Origin: an uncultured Verrucomicrobiaceae bacterium
GTDB lineage: Bacteria; Verrucomicrobiota; Verrucomicrobiia; Verrucomicrobiales; Verrucomicrobiaceae
Assembly: GCA_937872615.1 (NCBI GenBank)
Contig: CALMTT010000592.1
Location: forward strand, 1-62,136
Direction: 5' to 3'
DNA: 62,136 nt
Below the pieces are notes generated by a model. It saw only the letters and a program-made list of their open reading frames with translations, did no database searches and had not been told where the DNA came from. Both the position numbers and the translations under genes were made by a program. Positions 17,326-26,699 of the stretch are shown here, piece by piece (within the stretch, counting starts at the first letter, position 1; each line of letters begins with the position of its first letter).

Positions 17326-18729
17326 ATGCCTGACTTTCTCCATGTCTCACGCCGCGATTTCTTCAAGCAAAGCGCCCTCGGCAGCGCGGCGCTGGGGTCA
17401 TTGCTGGCGAATGACCTGCCCGCGGCCTCGGCCAGCCTCTCGCGGCCGCATTTTGCGCCGAAGGCGAAGCATGTGATCTACCTGCACATGATTGGGGCGC
17501 CGTCGCACCTCGATCTTTTTGATCACAAGCCGCTGCTGAACAAGCTCGACGGCCAGAAGTGCCCCGATGAGCTCACGAAGGGCAAGCGCTTTGCCTTCAT
17601 CGGCGGCGAGATGTCGCTCGCGGGCTCGGAGTTTCAGTTCAAACGGCACGGGCAGAGCGGTCTGGAGCTCTCGGAGCTGCTGCCAAACCTCGGCACCGTG
17701 GCGGATGACATCTGCATGGTGCGCTCGATGCACACGAATGAGATCAATCATGCGCCGGCGCAGATGTTTTTGCACACCGGCTTTGGCCAGGGCGGGCGGC
17801 CGAGCATGGGCTCGTGGGTGACGTATGGCCTCGGCAGTGAAAACCGCGATCTGCCGTCCTACGTGGTGCTGCTCTCCGGCCCGCCGGGCGGCGCGGGCAC
17901 CTCGCTGTGGAGCACGGGCTTCCTGCCGAGCGTGTATCAGGGCATTCAGTTCCGCGGCAGCGGCGAGCCGGTGCTGTTTTTGAGCAATCCGGCCGGTCAT
18001 GGCAATGGCGACCGGCGTCGCGTGCTCGACGCGGTGAAGGCGCTGAACGAGCAGCAGCTTGCCACCGTGCGTGATCCGGAGATCGCCACGCGCATCAGTC
18101 AGTATGAAATGGCTTATCGCATGCAGGCGAGCGTGCCGGAGCTGATGGACATTTCCCGCGAAAACAAGGCCACGCTGGAAATGTATGGTGCGGAGCCCGG
18201 CAAGGCTTCCTTCGCCAACAACTGCCTGCTCGCCCGCCGGCTCATCGAGCGTGGCACGCGCATCGTGCAGCTCTTTGACTCCGATTGGGACCATCACGGC
18301 GGCCTGAACCAGCGTCTGCGTGCGAAGGCCAAAGATGTCGATCAACCGATGGCGGCGCTGATTCGCGATTTGAAGCAACGTGGCCTGCTCGATGAGACGC
18401 TGGTGATCTGGGGCGCGGAGTTTGGCCGCACGCCGCTGCGTCAGGGCATCAACGGCGATGGCACGAAGACCTCTCCCGGCCGCGATCATCACAAGGACGC
18501 TTACTCGATGTGGATGGCCGGTGGCGGCATCAAGCCGGGCATCACCTACGGCCGCACCGATGACTACGGCTTTAACATCGCGGAAAACCCGGTCCACACG
18601 CACGATTTGAATGCCACGGTGCTTCATCTGCTCGGGCTCGACCATGAGCGGCTGACCTTCCGCTACCAGGGCCGCGATTACCGCCTTACCGACATCCACG
18701 GCGAGCTGGTTCATGGCATCCTGGCGTGA
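17326..18729 (+). CDS. DUF1501 domain protein, Tat-exported
   Basis: A Tat signal is visible ([17 protein letters not shown]) after the start at 17326. The body matches DUF1501, a sulfatase/alkaline-phosphatase-fold family abundant in Planctomycetes and Verrucomicrobia: [49 protein letters not shown] and [17 protein letters not shown]. The Asp/His clusters suggest a metal site. These genes usually follow a DUF1549/DUF1553 cytochrome-like partner, which is missing here. Instead the next gene, 31 nt downstream, is an aldose epimerase, which suggests a role in carbohydrate use. Confidence 0.9.
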   Translation: MPDFLHVSRRDFFKQSALGSAALGSLLANDLPAASASLSRPHFAPKAKHVIYLHMIGAPSHLDLFDHKPLLNKLDGQKCPDELTKGKRFAFIGGEMSLAGSEFQFKRHGQSGLELSELLPNLGTVADDICMVRSMHTNEINHAPAQMFLHTGFGQGGRPSMGSWVTYGLGSENRDLPSYVVLLSGPPGGAGTSLWSTGFLPSVYQGIQFRGSGEPVLFLSNPAGHGNGDRRRVLDAVKALNEQQLATVRDPEIATRISQYEMAYRMQASVPELMDISRENKATLEMYGAEPGKASFANNCLLARRLIERGTRIVQLFDSDWDHHGGLNQRLRAKAKDVDQPMAALIRDLKQRGLLDETLVIWGAEFGRTPLRQGINGDGTKTSPGRDHHKDAYSMWMAGGGIKPGITYGRTDDYGFNIAENPVHTHDLNATVLHLLGLDHERLTFRYQGRDYRLTDIHGELVHGILA

Positions 18730-18759
18730 CATCACGCGGTTCACCGCTACGTTGAGGCG

Positions 18760-19815
18760 ATGATCGAGATCTCGAAGAAGCCTTTTGGAAAACTGTCGGA
18801 CGGCCGCGAGGCCACGCTGTATGTGCTGAAAGTGCCGCAAGGCATGAGCGTGGCCCTCACGGACTACGGCGCGACCATTGTGCAGCTGCATGTGCCGGAC
18901 CGTCGCGGTGTGCTGAAGGATGTGACGCTGGGCTACGATGACGCTCGCGGTTACGAGGAGGGCAAATCGCACTTTGGCTGCACCACCGGCCGCTATGGCA
19001 ACCGCATCCGCGATGGCCGCCTGCCCGTGGGTGACGAGGTGTATCAACTCGAGCGAAACGATGGCGGTCGTCATCACCTGCACGGCGGCGTGGTGGGCTT
19101 TGGCAAGTTTCTCTGGGAAGCGGAGATCATCACCGATGGCGTGCGTTTCTCCCGCGTGAGCCCGCACGGCGAGGAAGGCTATCCGGGCAATCTCACGGTG
19201 CATGTCACCTTCACGCTGAATCCGGCGAGCGAGCTCTCGATCCGCTACGAGGCCGTGACGGATGCGCCCACGCATGTGAACCTCACCAACCATGCCTACT
19301 TCAACCTCGCAGGGCATGACGCGGGCACGATCCTGAATCACAAGCTCTGCCTTTCCGCCCAGGCCTTCATCCCCGTGGATGACACGCTGATCCCCACGGG
19401 CGAGGCGGCCACCGTTGAAGGCACCGCGCTCGACTTCCGCTCGCCAGAGATCATCGGTGCCCGCATCGACGCGGATGAGCCGCAGATGCGCCTGGGCCGC
19501 GGTTACGATCATTGCTTTGTCATCGAAGGCCGTCCGGGCATCCTGCGACTCGCCGGAAGCCTCGTCGATCCGGCCAGCGGTCGGTTGATGGAGGTGCTCA
19601 CGACCGAACCAGGCATGCAATTCTACACCGGCAACTTCCTCGATGGCACGCAGATCGGCAAAGGCGGCGTGAAGCATCCCTTCCGTGGCGGCTTGTGCCT
19701 CGAAACGCAGCATTTCCCGGATTCGCCGAACCAGCCTGACTTCCCCAGCACGCTGCTGGAGCCCGGCGAACGCTACGAGACGGAGACGATCTATCGTTTC
19801 ACCGTGGTGCCGTGA
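18760..19815 (+). CDS. galM: Aldose 1-epimerase (mutarotase)
   Basis: The 351-aa protein has the family's length and catalytic residues: NRIRDGRL, HHLHGGVVGF, NLTNHAYFNLAG with the catalytic His, RGYDHCFV, and the C-terminal Glu in LCLETQHFPDSPNQP. It interconverts alpha and beta anomers of sugars such as glucose and galactose. No signal peptide is seen, so it is cytoplasmic. It lies 31 nt after the DUF1501 gene and is probably co-transcribed with it. Confidence 0.93.
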   Translation: MIEISKKPFGKLSDGREATLYVLKVPQGMSVALTDYGATIVQLHVPDRRGVLKDVTLGYDDARGYEEGKSHFGCTTGRYGNRIRDGRLPVGDEVYQLERNDGGRHHLHGGVVGFGKFLWEAEIITDGVRFSRVSPHGEEGYPGNLTVHVTFTLNPASELSIRYEAVTDAPTHVNLTNHAYFNLAGHDAGTILNHKLCLSAQAFIPVDDTLIPTGEAATVEGTALDFRSPEIIGARIDADEPQMRLGRGYDHCFVIEGRPGILRLAGSLVDPASGRLMEVLTTEPGMQFYTGNFLDGTQIGKGGVKHPFRGGLCLETQHFPDSPNQPDFPSTLLEPGERYETETIYRFTVVP

Positions 19816-19822
19816 AGCACTG

Positions 19823-19876
19823 GTAGCGGGGCCATTCCTGGCCCCTTGCCTGACGGGGCAAGAATGCCCCGGATAC
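19823..19876. repeat. REP-like doublet with GTAG head
   Basis: GTAG plus a 7-bp perfect stem (GGGGCCA-ttcc-TGGCCCC) is followed by a second, inverted unit with the stem GGGGCA-agaa-TGCCCC and the head GTATCC on the other strand. The outer arms are near-inverted repeats. The doublet fills the gap between convergent galM and the glycosyltransferase gene. Its TTCC loop and head match the element at 11687. Confidence 0.5.
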
Positions 19877-20574
19877 TATGACTTGATGCGATACTGTGTG
19901 CGGCGGCTGTTCAGCCAGCGGACGCCGAGCATGTCCATCGTGGCCCGCAAGGCGCGATTGCCGAAGCCATACTTGCTCACGCCGCTGACACGCGGGCGAT
20001 GGTTCACCGGCAGCTCGGTGACACGCCAGCCCATGTTCCGAATGAGCGCGGGGATGAAGCGGTGCATGCCATTGAAGAGCAGTAAGGCCTCGCGGCACTC
20101 GCGGCGCATGGCTTTGAGCGTGCAGCCAGTGTCACGCACACCATCGCCCACGAAACGCGAGCGCACGGCGTTGGCGATGCGGCTTTGCAGGCGCTTGAAC
20201 GCAGTGTCCTTGCGCTTCTGGCGGTAGCCGCAGACGAGATCCCAGCCCTGGTTGAGCATGGTGATCATCGCGGGGATGTCCGCGGGGTCGTTTTGCAGAT
20301 CGCCATCGAGGGTCACGATGATGTCGCCGCGGGCGTTGTGGATGCCTGCGTGCATCGCAGCGCTCTGACCGCTGTTTTTCTCAAAGCGCAGGACCCGCAC
20401 GCGTTCACCGCCCGGGATGTTGGCCAGCGTGTTGTCCGTGGAGGCATCATCGACGAGCACGATCTCGTAATCGCGGGAGGCCAGCGCGGCCTCGATCTGG
20501 CGTTGCAGCTCCGCGACATTGCCTTCTTCGTTGTAAAGAGGGACGACGATGGAGATGGCGGGAGAGGCGGGCAT
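19876..20574 (-). CDS. Family 2 glycosyltransferase (polyprenyl-phosphate sugar transferase type)
   Basis: The 232-aa GT2 domain has IVVPLYNEEGNVAEL, the nucleotide-sugar motif VLVDDASTDNT, the DXD-like LDGDLQNDPADI, and GCTLKAMRRE. The length and motifs resemble DPM1/ArnC-type enzymes that load a sugar onto undecaprenyl or dolichyl phosphate, but the C-terminal membrane helices of ArnC are missing. It ends only 8 nt from the neighbouring membrane glycosyltransferase gene (20582), a likely user of its lipid-linked product. Confidence 0.85.
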   Translation of the reverse strand: MPASPAISIVVPLYNEEGNVAELQRQIEAALASRDYEIVLVDDASTDNTLANIPGGERVRVLRFEKNSGQSAAMHAGIHNARGDIIVTLDGDLQNDPADIPAMITMLNQGWDLVCGYRQKRKDTAFKRLQSRIANAVRSRFVGDGVRDTGCTLKAMRRECREALLLFNGMHRFIPALIRNMGWRVTELPVNHRPRVSGVSKYGFGNRALRATMDMLGVRWLNSRRTQYRIKS

Positions 20575-20581
20575 TGGACGC

Positions 20582-22009
20582 TTAGAATTCGGGCGGGCGG
20601 AAGTCGTGGCAAGAGAAGATTTTCAGCCAGCGCACTTCATTGCCCGCATGCATCACCCGCGCCACGGAAAGCAGCTCCCACGAGGCAAAACGAGTCTCGA
20701 GCTCAGGCGGCGGCTTAACGGCCGCAGGATCGTCGGTGATGAAAAGCACGTTCTGGCCCTTTTTGACCTCGGCAAGGCTCGCGAACCTCGCATCGCGTTT
20801 TCCGTAAAACTCGAGTTCGGCGGCCATTTGAGCATTCGATGCCATCGCGAGGGCTTCAGGGGCCTTTTCGAGCGCTGCGTCGAACAATCGCGCACTCTCC
20901 CGCCAGCCGCGCATGAACGAGGAAGGGTCGGCGATGAAGAAACGGCTCCATTCGGCCTGCGGCGGCAATTGACCGGAGAACCGCCACGGCACGCCGAGCG
21001 TGCGCAAAAGATCGCTCTGCATCAAAAACACGCTCTGCAGCGCCGCGCACACGATGGCGATGGTGCGCAGGCTGATCTTTTGCTCGCTCGGCATCGCACC
21101 AAAGACCGCGCCCTGATGCGCCAGCACGATGGCAGCCGGCAGCAGCCAAGCCGCGCCGCCCGTGTCCGGCCAGCGATCCCACGGGCCGTAGAGCAGATCG
21201 AGCGCCGCCATAGGCAGCGTGAAGCCCAGCGGCATCGCCCGCATGCCCACCAGCTCCGCATTCGGCACGATGAGCCGGCCCACCAGCACGAGCAGCGTGA
21301 TCAGCATCGGCGAGGCGAGCATGATCCAGCGAAAAAGATTCGGCGCGAGAGCCAGCGCGGGCACTTCAAAGGCCCGCCAGCCTTGGTTCAGCACCATCGC
21401 GATGCCCCACAGCACCGCGATGACGATGAAGCCGGGCGCTTTGAGATGATGACGAAGCCGATTCGGCCAGCCGAGCGCCGCGATGACACCCGCCAGCAAT
21501 GCAAAACCCGGCGGTGCCACCATCACCGAGCCCGCCACGCAGGCCGCGGTGGCAAACCACGCCCAGTGCAGCGGATGCGCATGCAGCAGCGCCATTCGAA
21601 GGCAGAGCATCGCCGCCGCCGTGAGAGCAAACAACGCCGTTCCAGGCGTCATCGACACCGCGGCGAGGTTGAAGGCAGGCAGCACATTGAGCACCACCAC
21701 CGCCCAGCCGGCGATCATCGGATCAAACAAGCCCCGCGTGAACCTCCACACGGCCAGCGAGGCCAACAACGCCATCAACGGCGCGAAGAACCGCACGCCA
21801 AACTCACCACCACCGAACACCGCGGTGCTCATCTGGACCATCACCACCAGCAGCGGAGCCTCCGAGTGCCCGCAATGCCGTGCCGCGAGTGCCAGCGCGG
21901 CCTCATCGGGCGAGAGTTCCAGCGTCGGCAGCAGCGCCCAGCGCCAGAGCGTGAGCAGGCCGAGGGCGAAAAAGAGAAAGCGCTGGCGCCGCATGAAGGT
22001 TGCGCCCAT
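20582..22009 (-). CDS. Family 39-type membrane glycosyltransferase (ArnT/PMT-like)
   Basis: The 475-aa protein has about ten hydrophobic helices. The first external loop carries an acidic motif (LSPDEAALALAARHCG) typical of GT-C/ArnT-like enzymes, followed by GGEFGVRFFAPLMALLASL. Family members move sugars from polyprenyl phosphate to lipid A, proteins or polysaccharides at the periplasmic face. The adjacent GT2 gene could make the lipid-linked donor. Starts at 22009 or a few codons later (MRRQRF) are both possible. The gene is divergent from the LolA-like gene. Confidence 0.85.
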   Translation of the reverse strand: MGATFMRRQRFLFFALGLLTLWRWALLPTLELSPDEAALALAARHCGHSEAPLLVVMVQMSTAVFGGGEFGVRFFAPLMALLASLAVWRFTRGLFDPMIAGWAVVVLNVLPAFNLAAVSMTPGTALFALTAAAMLCLRMALLHAHPLHWAWFATAACVAGSVMVAPPGFALLAGVIAALGWPNRLRHHLKAPGFIVIAVLWGIAMVLNQGWRAFEVPALALAPNLFRWIMLASPMLITLLVLVGRLIVPNAELVGMRAMPLGFTLPMAALDLLYGPWDRWPDTGGAAWLLPAAIVLAHQGAVFGAMPSEQKISLRTIAIVCAALQSVFLMQSDLLRTLGVPWRFSGQLPPQAEWSRFFIADPSSFMRGWRESARLFDAALEKAPEALAMASNAQMAAELEFYGKRDARFASLAEVKKGQNVLFITDDPAAVKPPPELETRFASWELLSVARVMHAGNEVRWLKIFSCHDFRPPEF

Positions 22010-22062
22010 TGAATAGAGGACACCGCGCCCGTGTCAAAGCGTCCTCCTCACCCCAGCCCGCC

Positions 22063-22764
22063 ATGAAACGCCTTGCCTTCTGCTGCCTTCTTTTCGCCAC
22101 CGCCACCGTTCGAGCCGAGGATCCGCAGCCCAAGACCGCCGAGCAGATCCTGCGTATCGTGCGCCTCAGCTACGCCCTGCAAAACCACAAGATGGACGGC
22201 GTGCTCCGCGATGACGCAAGCGGCCGCGTGGAGCCGATGGAGCTGAACATGGAGAAGCAGGTGATGCGCTTCCGTTTCAAAAATCCGCCGCCCGAGATCG
22301 TCCACCTCGACCTCAACACCACGCCCGCCACGCTGTATCAAGTGAAGCCCGGCGGCTCCAGCGAGGTCCCCGCCTCGCAGATGGCCAACAAGGTCCGCGG
22401 CATGGAACTGAACTACCTCGACCTCTCGCTCGCCTTCCTCTACTGGCCGCGCCCGCAGCATCTCGGCGAGGAACGTGTCACCGGCCAGAAGTGCTGGAAG
22501 GTCCGTGTCACCAATCCGAACCTCAACCGCCAGGGCCCCTACTGGACCGTGGACATTTGGGTGCATCAAGGCAGCGGCGGCGCGGCCAAAATGGAAGCCT
22601 TCGATTGGAACAGCAAGCTCATCAAACGCTTCCAGGTGACCAAGGTGCAGGAAGTGGACGGCGCCACCACGCTGAAGGAGATGAAGATCGAGACCTTCAA
22701 TCCTGCTGACGGCTCCCGCACCGGCCGCACCTACATGACGATGGACAATCCGGTGAAGAAGTAA
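22063..22764 (+). CDS. Outer-membrane lipoprotein-sorting (LolA-like) periplasmic protein
   Basis: From the ATG at 22063 a signal peptide is seen (MKRLAFCCLLFATATVRA). The 233-aa body shows the LolA/LolB-like beta-sheet pattern of the 'outer membrane lipoprotein-sorting protein' family: TAEQILRIVRLSYAL, MRFRFKNPPPEIVHLDL, and KCWKVRVTNPN...YWTVDIWV. The closing strands include KRFQVTKVQEVDG. Proteins of this group bind acyl chains or lipoproteins in the periplasm. No lolCDE genes are nearby, so a true sorting role is not established. Confidence 0.8.
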   Translation: MKRLAFCCLLFATATVRAEDPQPKTAEQILRIVRLSYALQNHKMDGVLRDDASGRVEPMELNMEKQVMRFRFKNPPPEIVHLDLNTTPATLYQVKPGGSSEVPASQMANKVRGMELNYLDLSLAFLYWPRPQHLGEERVTGQKCWKVRVTNPNLNRQGPYWTVDIWVHQGSGGAAKMEAFDWNSKLIKRFQVTKVQEVDGATTLKEMKIETFNPADGSRTGRTYMTMDNPVKK

Positions 22765-22779
22765 GCCGCTTTTGCGGCT
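22764..22779 (+). terminator. Hairpin after LolA-like gene
   Basis: AGCCGC-tttt-GCGGCT forms a 6-bp perfect stem immediately after the stop codon. There is no T-run after it, so intrinsic termination is uncertain. The preceding bases GTA recall the REP heads seen elsewhere in the window. Confidence 0.35.
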
Positions 22780-22893
22780 CGACGCTTGGCTGGCGCGGGC
22801 AAAAAAGCTGTGCTCGCACGAGGTCTGGACAGCGACGATTAACCGGTGTCGGAATAGTGTTCCAAGGCACAGATTGCCCAGAAAAGTTTTCCC

Positions 22894-23421
22894 TTACCTT
22901 TTGGGCTCTATTTTCGCAGTTTTGTCTTCATGCTCCAACTCTTCGAATACCGTTTTGAAAAGAATGGACGGTTTCATCACGTCAAAAGATCCCAACATCA
23001 GAGGGATATCAGAGTCTCCGCGCCGCTCGAAATTCAAACATCCCCAAATCATCGGCTTTCCGAGAATTGCATCATCAGGAACTTGCACCGGAGTGCTCAC
23101 GGCAACTGTTCGATCGGAAACAGGCTCTGACCAGACAACGTAGAAAAACTGACAGGCAGTCTGATGTCCTCGGTAAACCTTTTCGACTTTCACTTTGCCC
23201 CAATGGAGAACGTATTCGCCATCAATTCCCTTTTTGGGTGGAAGTGAGGCAATTGTTTGATGTTCGACCAGTGTCCCCAAAAAAGCATTCTCCAACTTAC
23301 GAAACCCTTTTTTGAAGAATTCTATATCCTCCCGAGAAACGGTCTCGTCATTGTTTTGACCCAATAAAAGACCTGCCATCGAGACCATGGCGAAAGCGGC
23401 AAAAATAAGCGACCTGTGCAT
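22894..23421 (-). CDS. Hypothetical exported protein
   Basis: From the ATG at 23421 the protein is 175 aa with a signal peptide (IFAAFAMVSMAGLLLGQ). The rest is a small beta-rich domain (EYVLHWGKVKVEKVYRG, FFYVVWSEPVSDRTVAV). The open frame extends 51 codons upstream, but that part looks non-coding. Base composition is clearly AT-richer than the flanking genes, which suggests recent acquisition. No family recognised. Confidence 0.6.
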   Translation of the reverse strand: MHRSLIFAAFAMVSMAGLLLGQNNDETVSREDIEFFKKGFRKLENAFLGTLVEHQTIASLPPKKGIDGEYVLHWGKVKVEKVYRGHQTACQFFYVVWSEPVSDRTVAVSTPVQVPDDAILGKPMIWGCLNFERRGDSDIPLMLGSFDVMKPSILFKTVFEELEHEDKTAKIEPKR

Positions 23422-23681
23422 AAGCCCATGAACGTCATTTAATGTTTCATTTAGCTCGTTACGCTTGCTGCACCTGCTCTTTTTGTAACCCATGGCTGCG
23501 TCCCCCGCCCAAACAGCCGAATAGTTCGACGAGTGCTCTCTGGCATTTTGATGGTGGCGATCCACGCCATCCAATGAGAGCCATACGGCAACAAATCAGA
23601 GGGCTGCATCGCTTTCCTCAATGATGGGGAGGGGATTATCAATTTACCTGCGCCGCCTTTCCCGGCAGAGTGCGCGGCGTC

Positions 23682-26600
23682 ATGGATGAAATCATTCTTA
23701 TTCTCCTGATCGTCGCCGCGGCGGTCCTCGTGATGCCCATTTGTGCGCTGGTCTCCGCCAGCCGTGCCAGACGTGAAGCTCGTGAACTCCGCACGGAGGT
23801 TGATCGGCTTCGAGACCTCGGCGCGACCCAGCTTGAACGCCTCAACCGGCTCTCAAACCGCGTCAGCGGACTCGAAGACGAGAAACCTGCCTCCGCGCCC
23901 AAACCCACGCCAAAGGTCGAAGAGCCTGTTTTGGTGCCTCCGCCTGCTTTGAAGCCCGAACCGGCGTCCGAACCCGTTTTCGTGCCTCCTCCGGCCTATC
24001 TCGAGCCCGCACCGAAAGTTCAGCCACCACCGCCGGAACTGCCCAAACCAGAGCCGAAGCGCGAGATCGCGCCTCCAGCCGCCAAGCCGCCACCTCCCTT
24101 GCCCAAGGCTCCGGAGATCAGCCTCGAGATGTTCATGGGCGCAAAGCTCTTCGCGTGGGTTGGCGGGCTGGCGTTGTTCCTCGGCGTCATCTTCTTTGTG
24201 AAGCACAGCATGGAGCAGGGATGGATCTCCCCTGCCCTGCGCATGGCCATGGGCCTCGTCACCGGCACCGGACTCGTCGTGGGCGGTGTCATCATGCATC
24301 GCAAACCGCGCTACATCACACTCGCGCAGACACTGTGTGCCACTGGCATCGTTTCGCTGTATGGCGTGAGCTTCGCCGCGCACTCGATTTGGAAAATCAC
24401 GCCCTTTGAGAGTTCCCTCGTGACCTTCGGCTTCATGGCGGTTGTCACTGCGACGGCGTTCTTGCTCGCGGTGCGGCTCAATGCGCAAGTCGTGGCCATC
24501 CTCGGTCTGCTCGGCGGCTTTTTGACACCCATTCTGTGCTCCACCGGTCAGGACAATCCGCTCGGCCTTTGGAGCTACATCGCGCTGCTCTGCCTTGGCG
24601 TGCTCGCCGTCGTGAAGCACACGAAATGGCATCACCACATCCCGCTCGCTGCTGGTGGCACGTTGATCATGCAGCTCGGCTGGCTGGAGAAATTCTGGAG
24701 AAGCAGCGGCTATGACAGTGGCGCGGCCACTTGGGTGCCGGTGAGTGTGTTCTTGGGCTTTGCGCTGCTCTTTACCGCCGCGCTTTTTTGGATGCGCAAA
24801 GACGAGCGTGCTCCTGCCAGCGGTGCGTTGATGCTCGCGGCAAGCGGCTTGCTCGTTTCGTTCCTTTGGCTGTTCAGCGAGAGCGTTTCCGAGCGTCCCG
24901 GCGTGCTTTACACGCTCGTCTTCGGCCTCAGCGCGGCGGTGATGCTCATCGTGTGGCTGAAACTGCAGGTGAAAATGGCGCAGGGCATCAACGCGGGCCT
25001 CGGCTTCCTGCATTTGATGATCTGGACGACCTCGCACCTTCGCCCGGCCCTGCTGCCGTGGGCGCTGGGGCTGTATCTGCTCTTTGGCGTGCTGCACACC
25101 GCCTTCGCCGTGCTGTGGCAGCGACGCGGTGAAAGCGTGCAGGGCTTCCTGAGCTGGACGCCGGTCATCTCGCTCGTGCTCATGATGCTGCCGGTGCTTT
25201 GCCTGAATGAAGTCAGCATCGCCCTCTGGCCCGCGGTGCTGCTCGCGGATGCGCTGGTCATCGGCGTGGCCATCGCCACCGGTGCGCTGGCTCCCGTTTT
25301 TGCGGCGCTGACACTGACCGTCATCACCGTAGGCATGTGGCTCTTCCTTCGACTGCCCTCGAATGCCTCGCTCAGCCTCGCGCCCTTCCTCGCCGTGCTC
25401 GGTGGATTCAGCCTGCTCTTTATTGGCGTGGGCAGTTGGCTGGCGAAAAAGCGACCGCAGGCGCAGTTCGCAGGTCTTTTGCCGGTGAGCGCGGCGGTGA
25501 TGCCCTTCGTGCTGCTCATCGCGGCCACCCTGCATCTTGAGATGCCAAATCCTTCGCCCATGTTTGGCCTCGCGCTGCTGCTCACGGCCTTCATGCTCGG
25601 CCTCGCCCGCGTGAGCGGCATCACGCAGCTCGTCCCTGCGGCGCTCGGCTGCGTGCTCGCGCTGACGTGGTCCTGGCATGCGCAAAGCTTCGATGCGGAG
25701 ACACCCGTGCTGCCGCTGCTGTGGTATCTCGGCTTTTACGCCCTCTTCACCCTGCATCCGCTGCTCTTCCGTTCGAAACAAGCGGAGCGCACGCTGCCGT
25801 GGATCGCCTCCGCAGCCGCCGGGCTCGGTTTCTTCGGCCTCGTGTATCGCGTGGTGACTCTCGCATGGCCCAATGGCGCAATGGGCCTGCTGCCGCTCGG
25901 CTTCGCAGTGCCGCCGCTGCTTTTGCTGGTCTTCGTTTTGAAAAATCATGCGCCTCAGAATCCCGCTCGGCTCACGCAGCTCGCGTGGTATGGCGGTGTG
26001 GCGCTGTTTTTCATCACGCTGGTGTTTCCGGTGCAGTTTGAGCGTCAATGGATCACGCTCGGCTGGGCTTTGGAAGGTGCCGCGCTGTGCTGGCTCTTCC
26101 GCCGCGTGCCGCACGATGGCCTGCGCCTCACCGGCGCGGGATTGCTCATCGCCGCCTTCGTGCGTTTGGCGTTGAATCCCGACCTCTGGTCCGGCCAGCT
26201 CCGCGGCGACACCGCGCTCATGAACTGGCCGCTCTATGCGTTGAGCCTCACCGCGCTGGCCCAATTCGCCGCCGCATGGTTCCTGCAACCGCCTGCGGAC
26301 AAATGGCGGGAAGTGCATCTGCGTGCCGGTTTCCTCAGCCTCGGCACCGCGCTGATCTTTCTGCTCATGAACTACCAGATCGCCGACTTTTACACCGCGC
26401 CCGGCACCACCGTGCATGTGCTGCGCTTCGGCGACAGCTTTGCGCGAGACATGGTCACGACCATCGCCTGGTCGCTCTTCGCCCTCGCCTTGCTCAGCCT
26501 CGGCATCTGGAAAAAGACCGCGCCCGTGCGCTATGTCGGCATCGCGCTGCTCGGCGTGGCGTTGATCAAACTCTTCCTCCACGACCTCGCCAACATCGGC

Positions 26601-26699
26601 AACATCTACCGCGTCGGCGCCCTCATGATCGTCGCCGTGATCGCCCTCGCGGCCTCGTATCTTTATCAACGTTTCCTCCAGGACGAATCGAAGTCATGA
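23682..26699 (+). CDS. DUF2339 multi-spanning membrane protein
   Basis: After one N-terminal membrane helix and a short coiled coil (REARELRTEVDRLRDLG) comes a Pro/Ala/Lys-rich linker at about 70-140. The conserved segment near 148-175 reads LEMFMGAKLFAWVGGLALFL, the family hallmark. More than twenty hydrophobic helices follow up to the C-terminus (~1005 aa). Function is unknown for the family. The stop codon overlaps the start of the DUF3999 gene (ATGA), and this pairing is widespread, suggesting an envelope complex. The ATG at 23682 is preferred to the upstream GTG. Confidence 0.88.
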   Translation: MDEIILILLIVAAAVLVMPICALVSASRARREARELRTEVDRLRDLGATQLERLNRLSNRVSGLEDEKPASAPKPTPKVEEPVLVPPPALKPEPASEPVFVPPPAYLEPAPKVQPPPPELPKPEPKREIAPPAAKPPPPLPKAPEISLEMFMGAKLFAWVGGLALFLGVIFFVKHSMEQGWISPALRMAMGLVTGTGLVVGGVIMHRKPRYITLAQTLCATGIVSLYGVSFAAHSIWKITPFESSLVTFGFMAVVTATAFLLAVRLNAQVVAILGLLGGFLTPILCSTGQDNPLGLWSYIALLCLGVLAVVKHTKWHHHIPLAAGGTLIMQLGWLEKFWRSSGYDSGAATWVPVSVFLGFALLFTAALFWMRKDERAPASGALMLAASGLLVSFLWLFSESVSERPGVLYTLVFGLSAAVMLIVWLKLQVKMAQGINAGLGFLHLMIWTTSHLRPALLPWALGLYLLFGVLHTAFAVLWQRRGESVQGFLSWTPVISLVLMMLPVLCLNEVSIALWPAVLLADALVIGVAIATGALAPVFAALTLTVITVGMWLFLRLPSNASLSLAPFLAVLGGFSLLFIGVGSWLAKKRPQAQFAGLLPVSAAVMPFVLLIAATLHLEMPNPSPMFGLALLLTAFMLGLARVSGITQLVPAALGCVLALTWSWHAQSFDAETPVLPLLWYLGFYALFTLHPLLFRSKQAERTLPWIASAAAGLGFFGLVYRVVTLAWPNGAMGLLPLGFAVPPLLLLVFVLKNHAPQNPARLTQLAWYGGVALFFITLVFPVQFERQWITLGWALEGAALCWLFRRVPHDGLRLTGAGLLIAAFVRLALNPDLWSGQLRGDTALMNWPLYALSLTALAQFAAAWFLQPPADKWREVHLRAGFLSLGTALIFLLMNYQIADFYTAPGTTVHVLRFGDSFARDMVTTIAWSLFALALLSLGIWKKTAPVRYVGIALLGVALIKLFLHDLANIGNIYRVGALMIVAVIALAASYLYQRFLQDESKS

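Noticed and set aside
17398..19713. Long open frame (771 codons) on the minus strand
   Set aside because: It overlaps the clear DUF1501 and aldose epimerase genes and has no recognisable domain.
23853..26669. Long open frame (938 codons) on the minus strand
   Set aside because: It is a GC-driven shadow of the DUF2339 gene; the Arg/His/Glu-rich composition is not protein-like.
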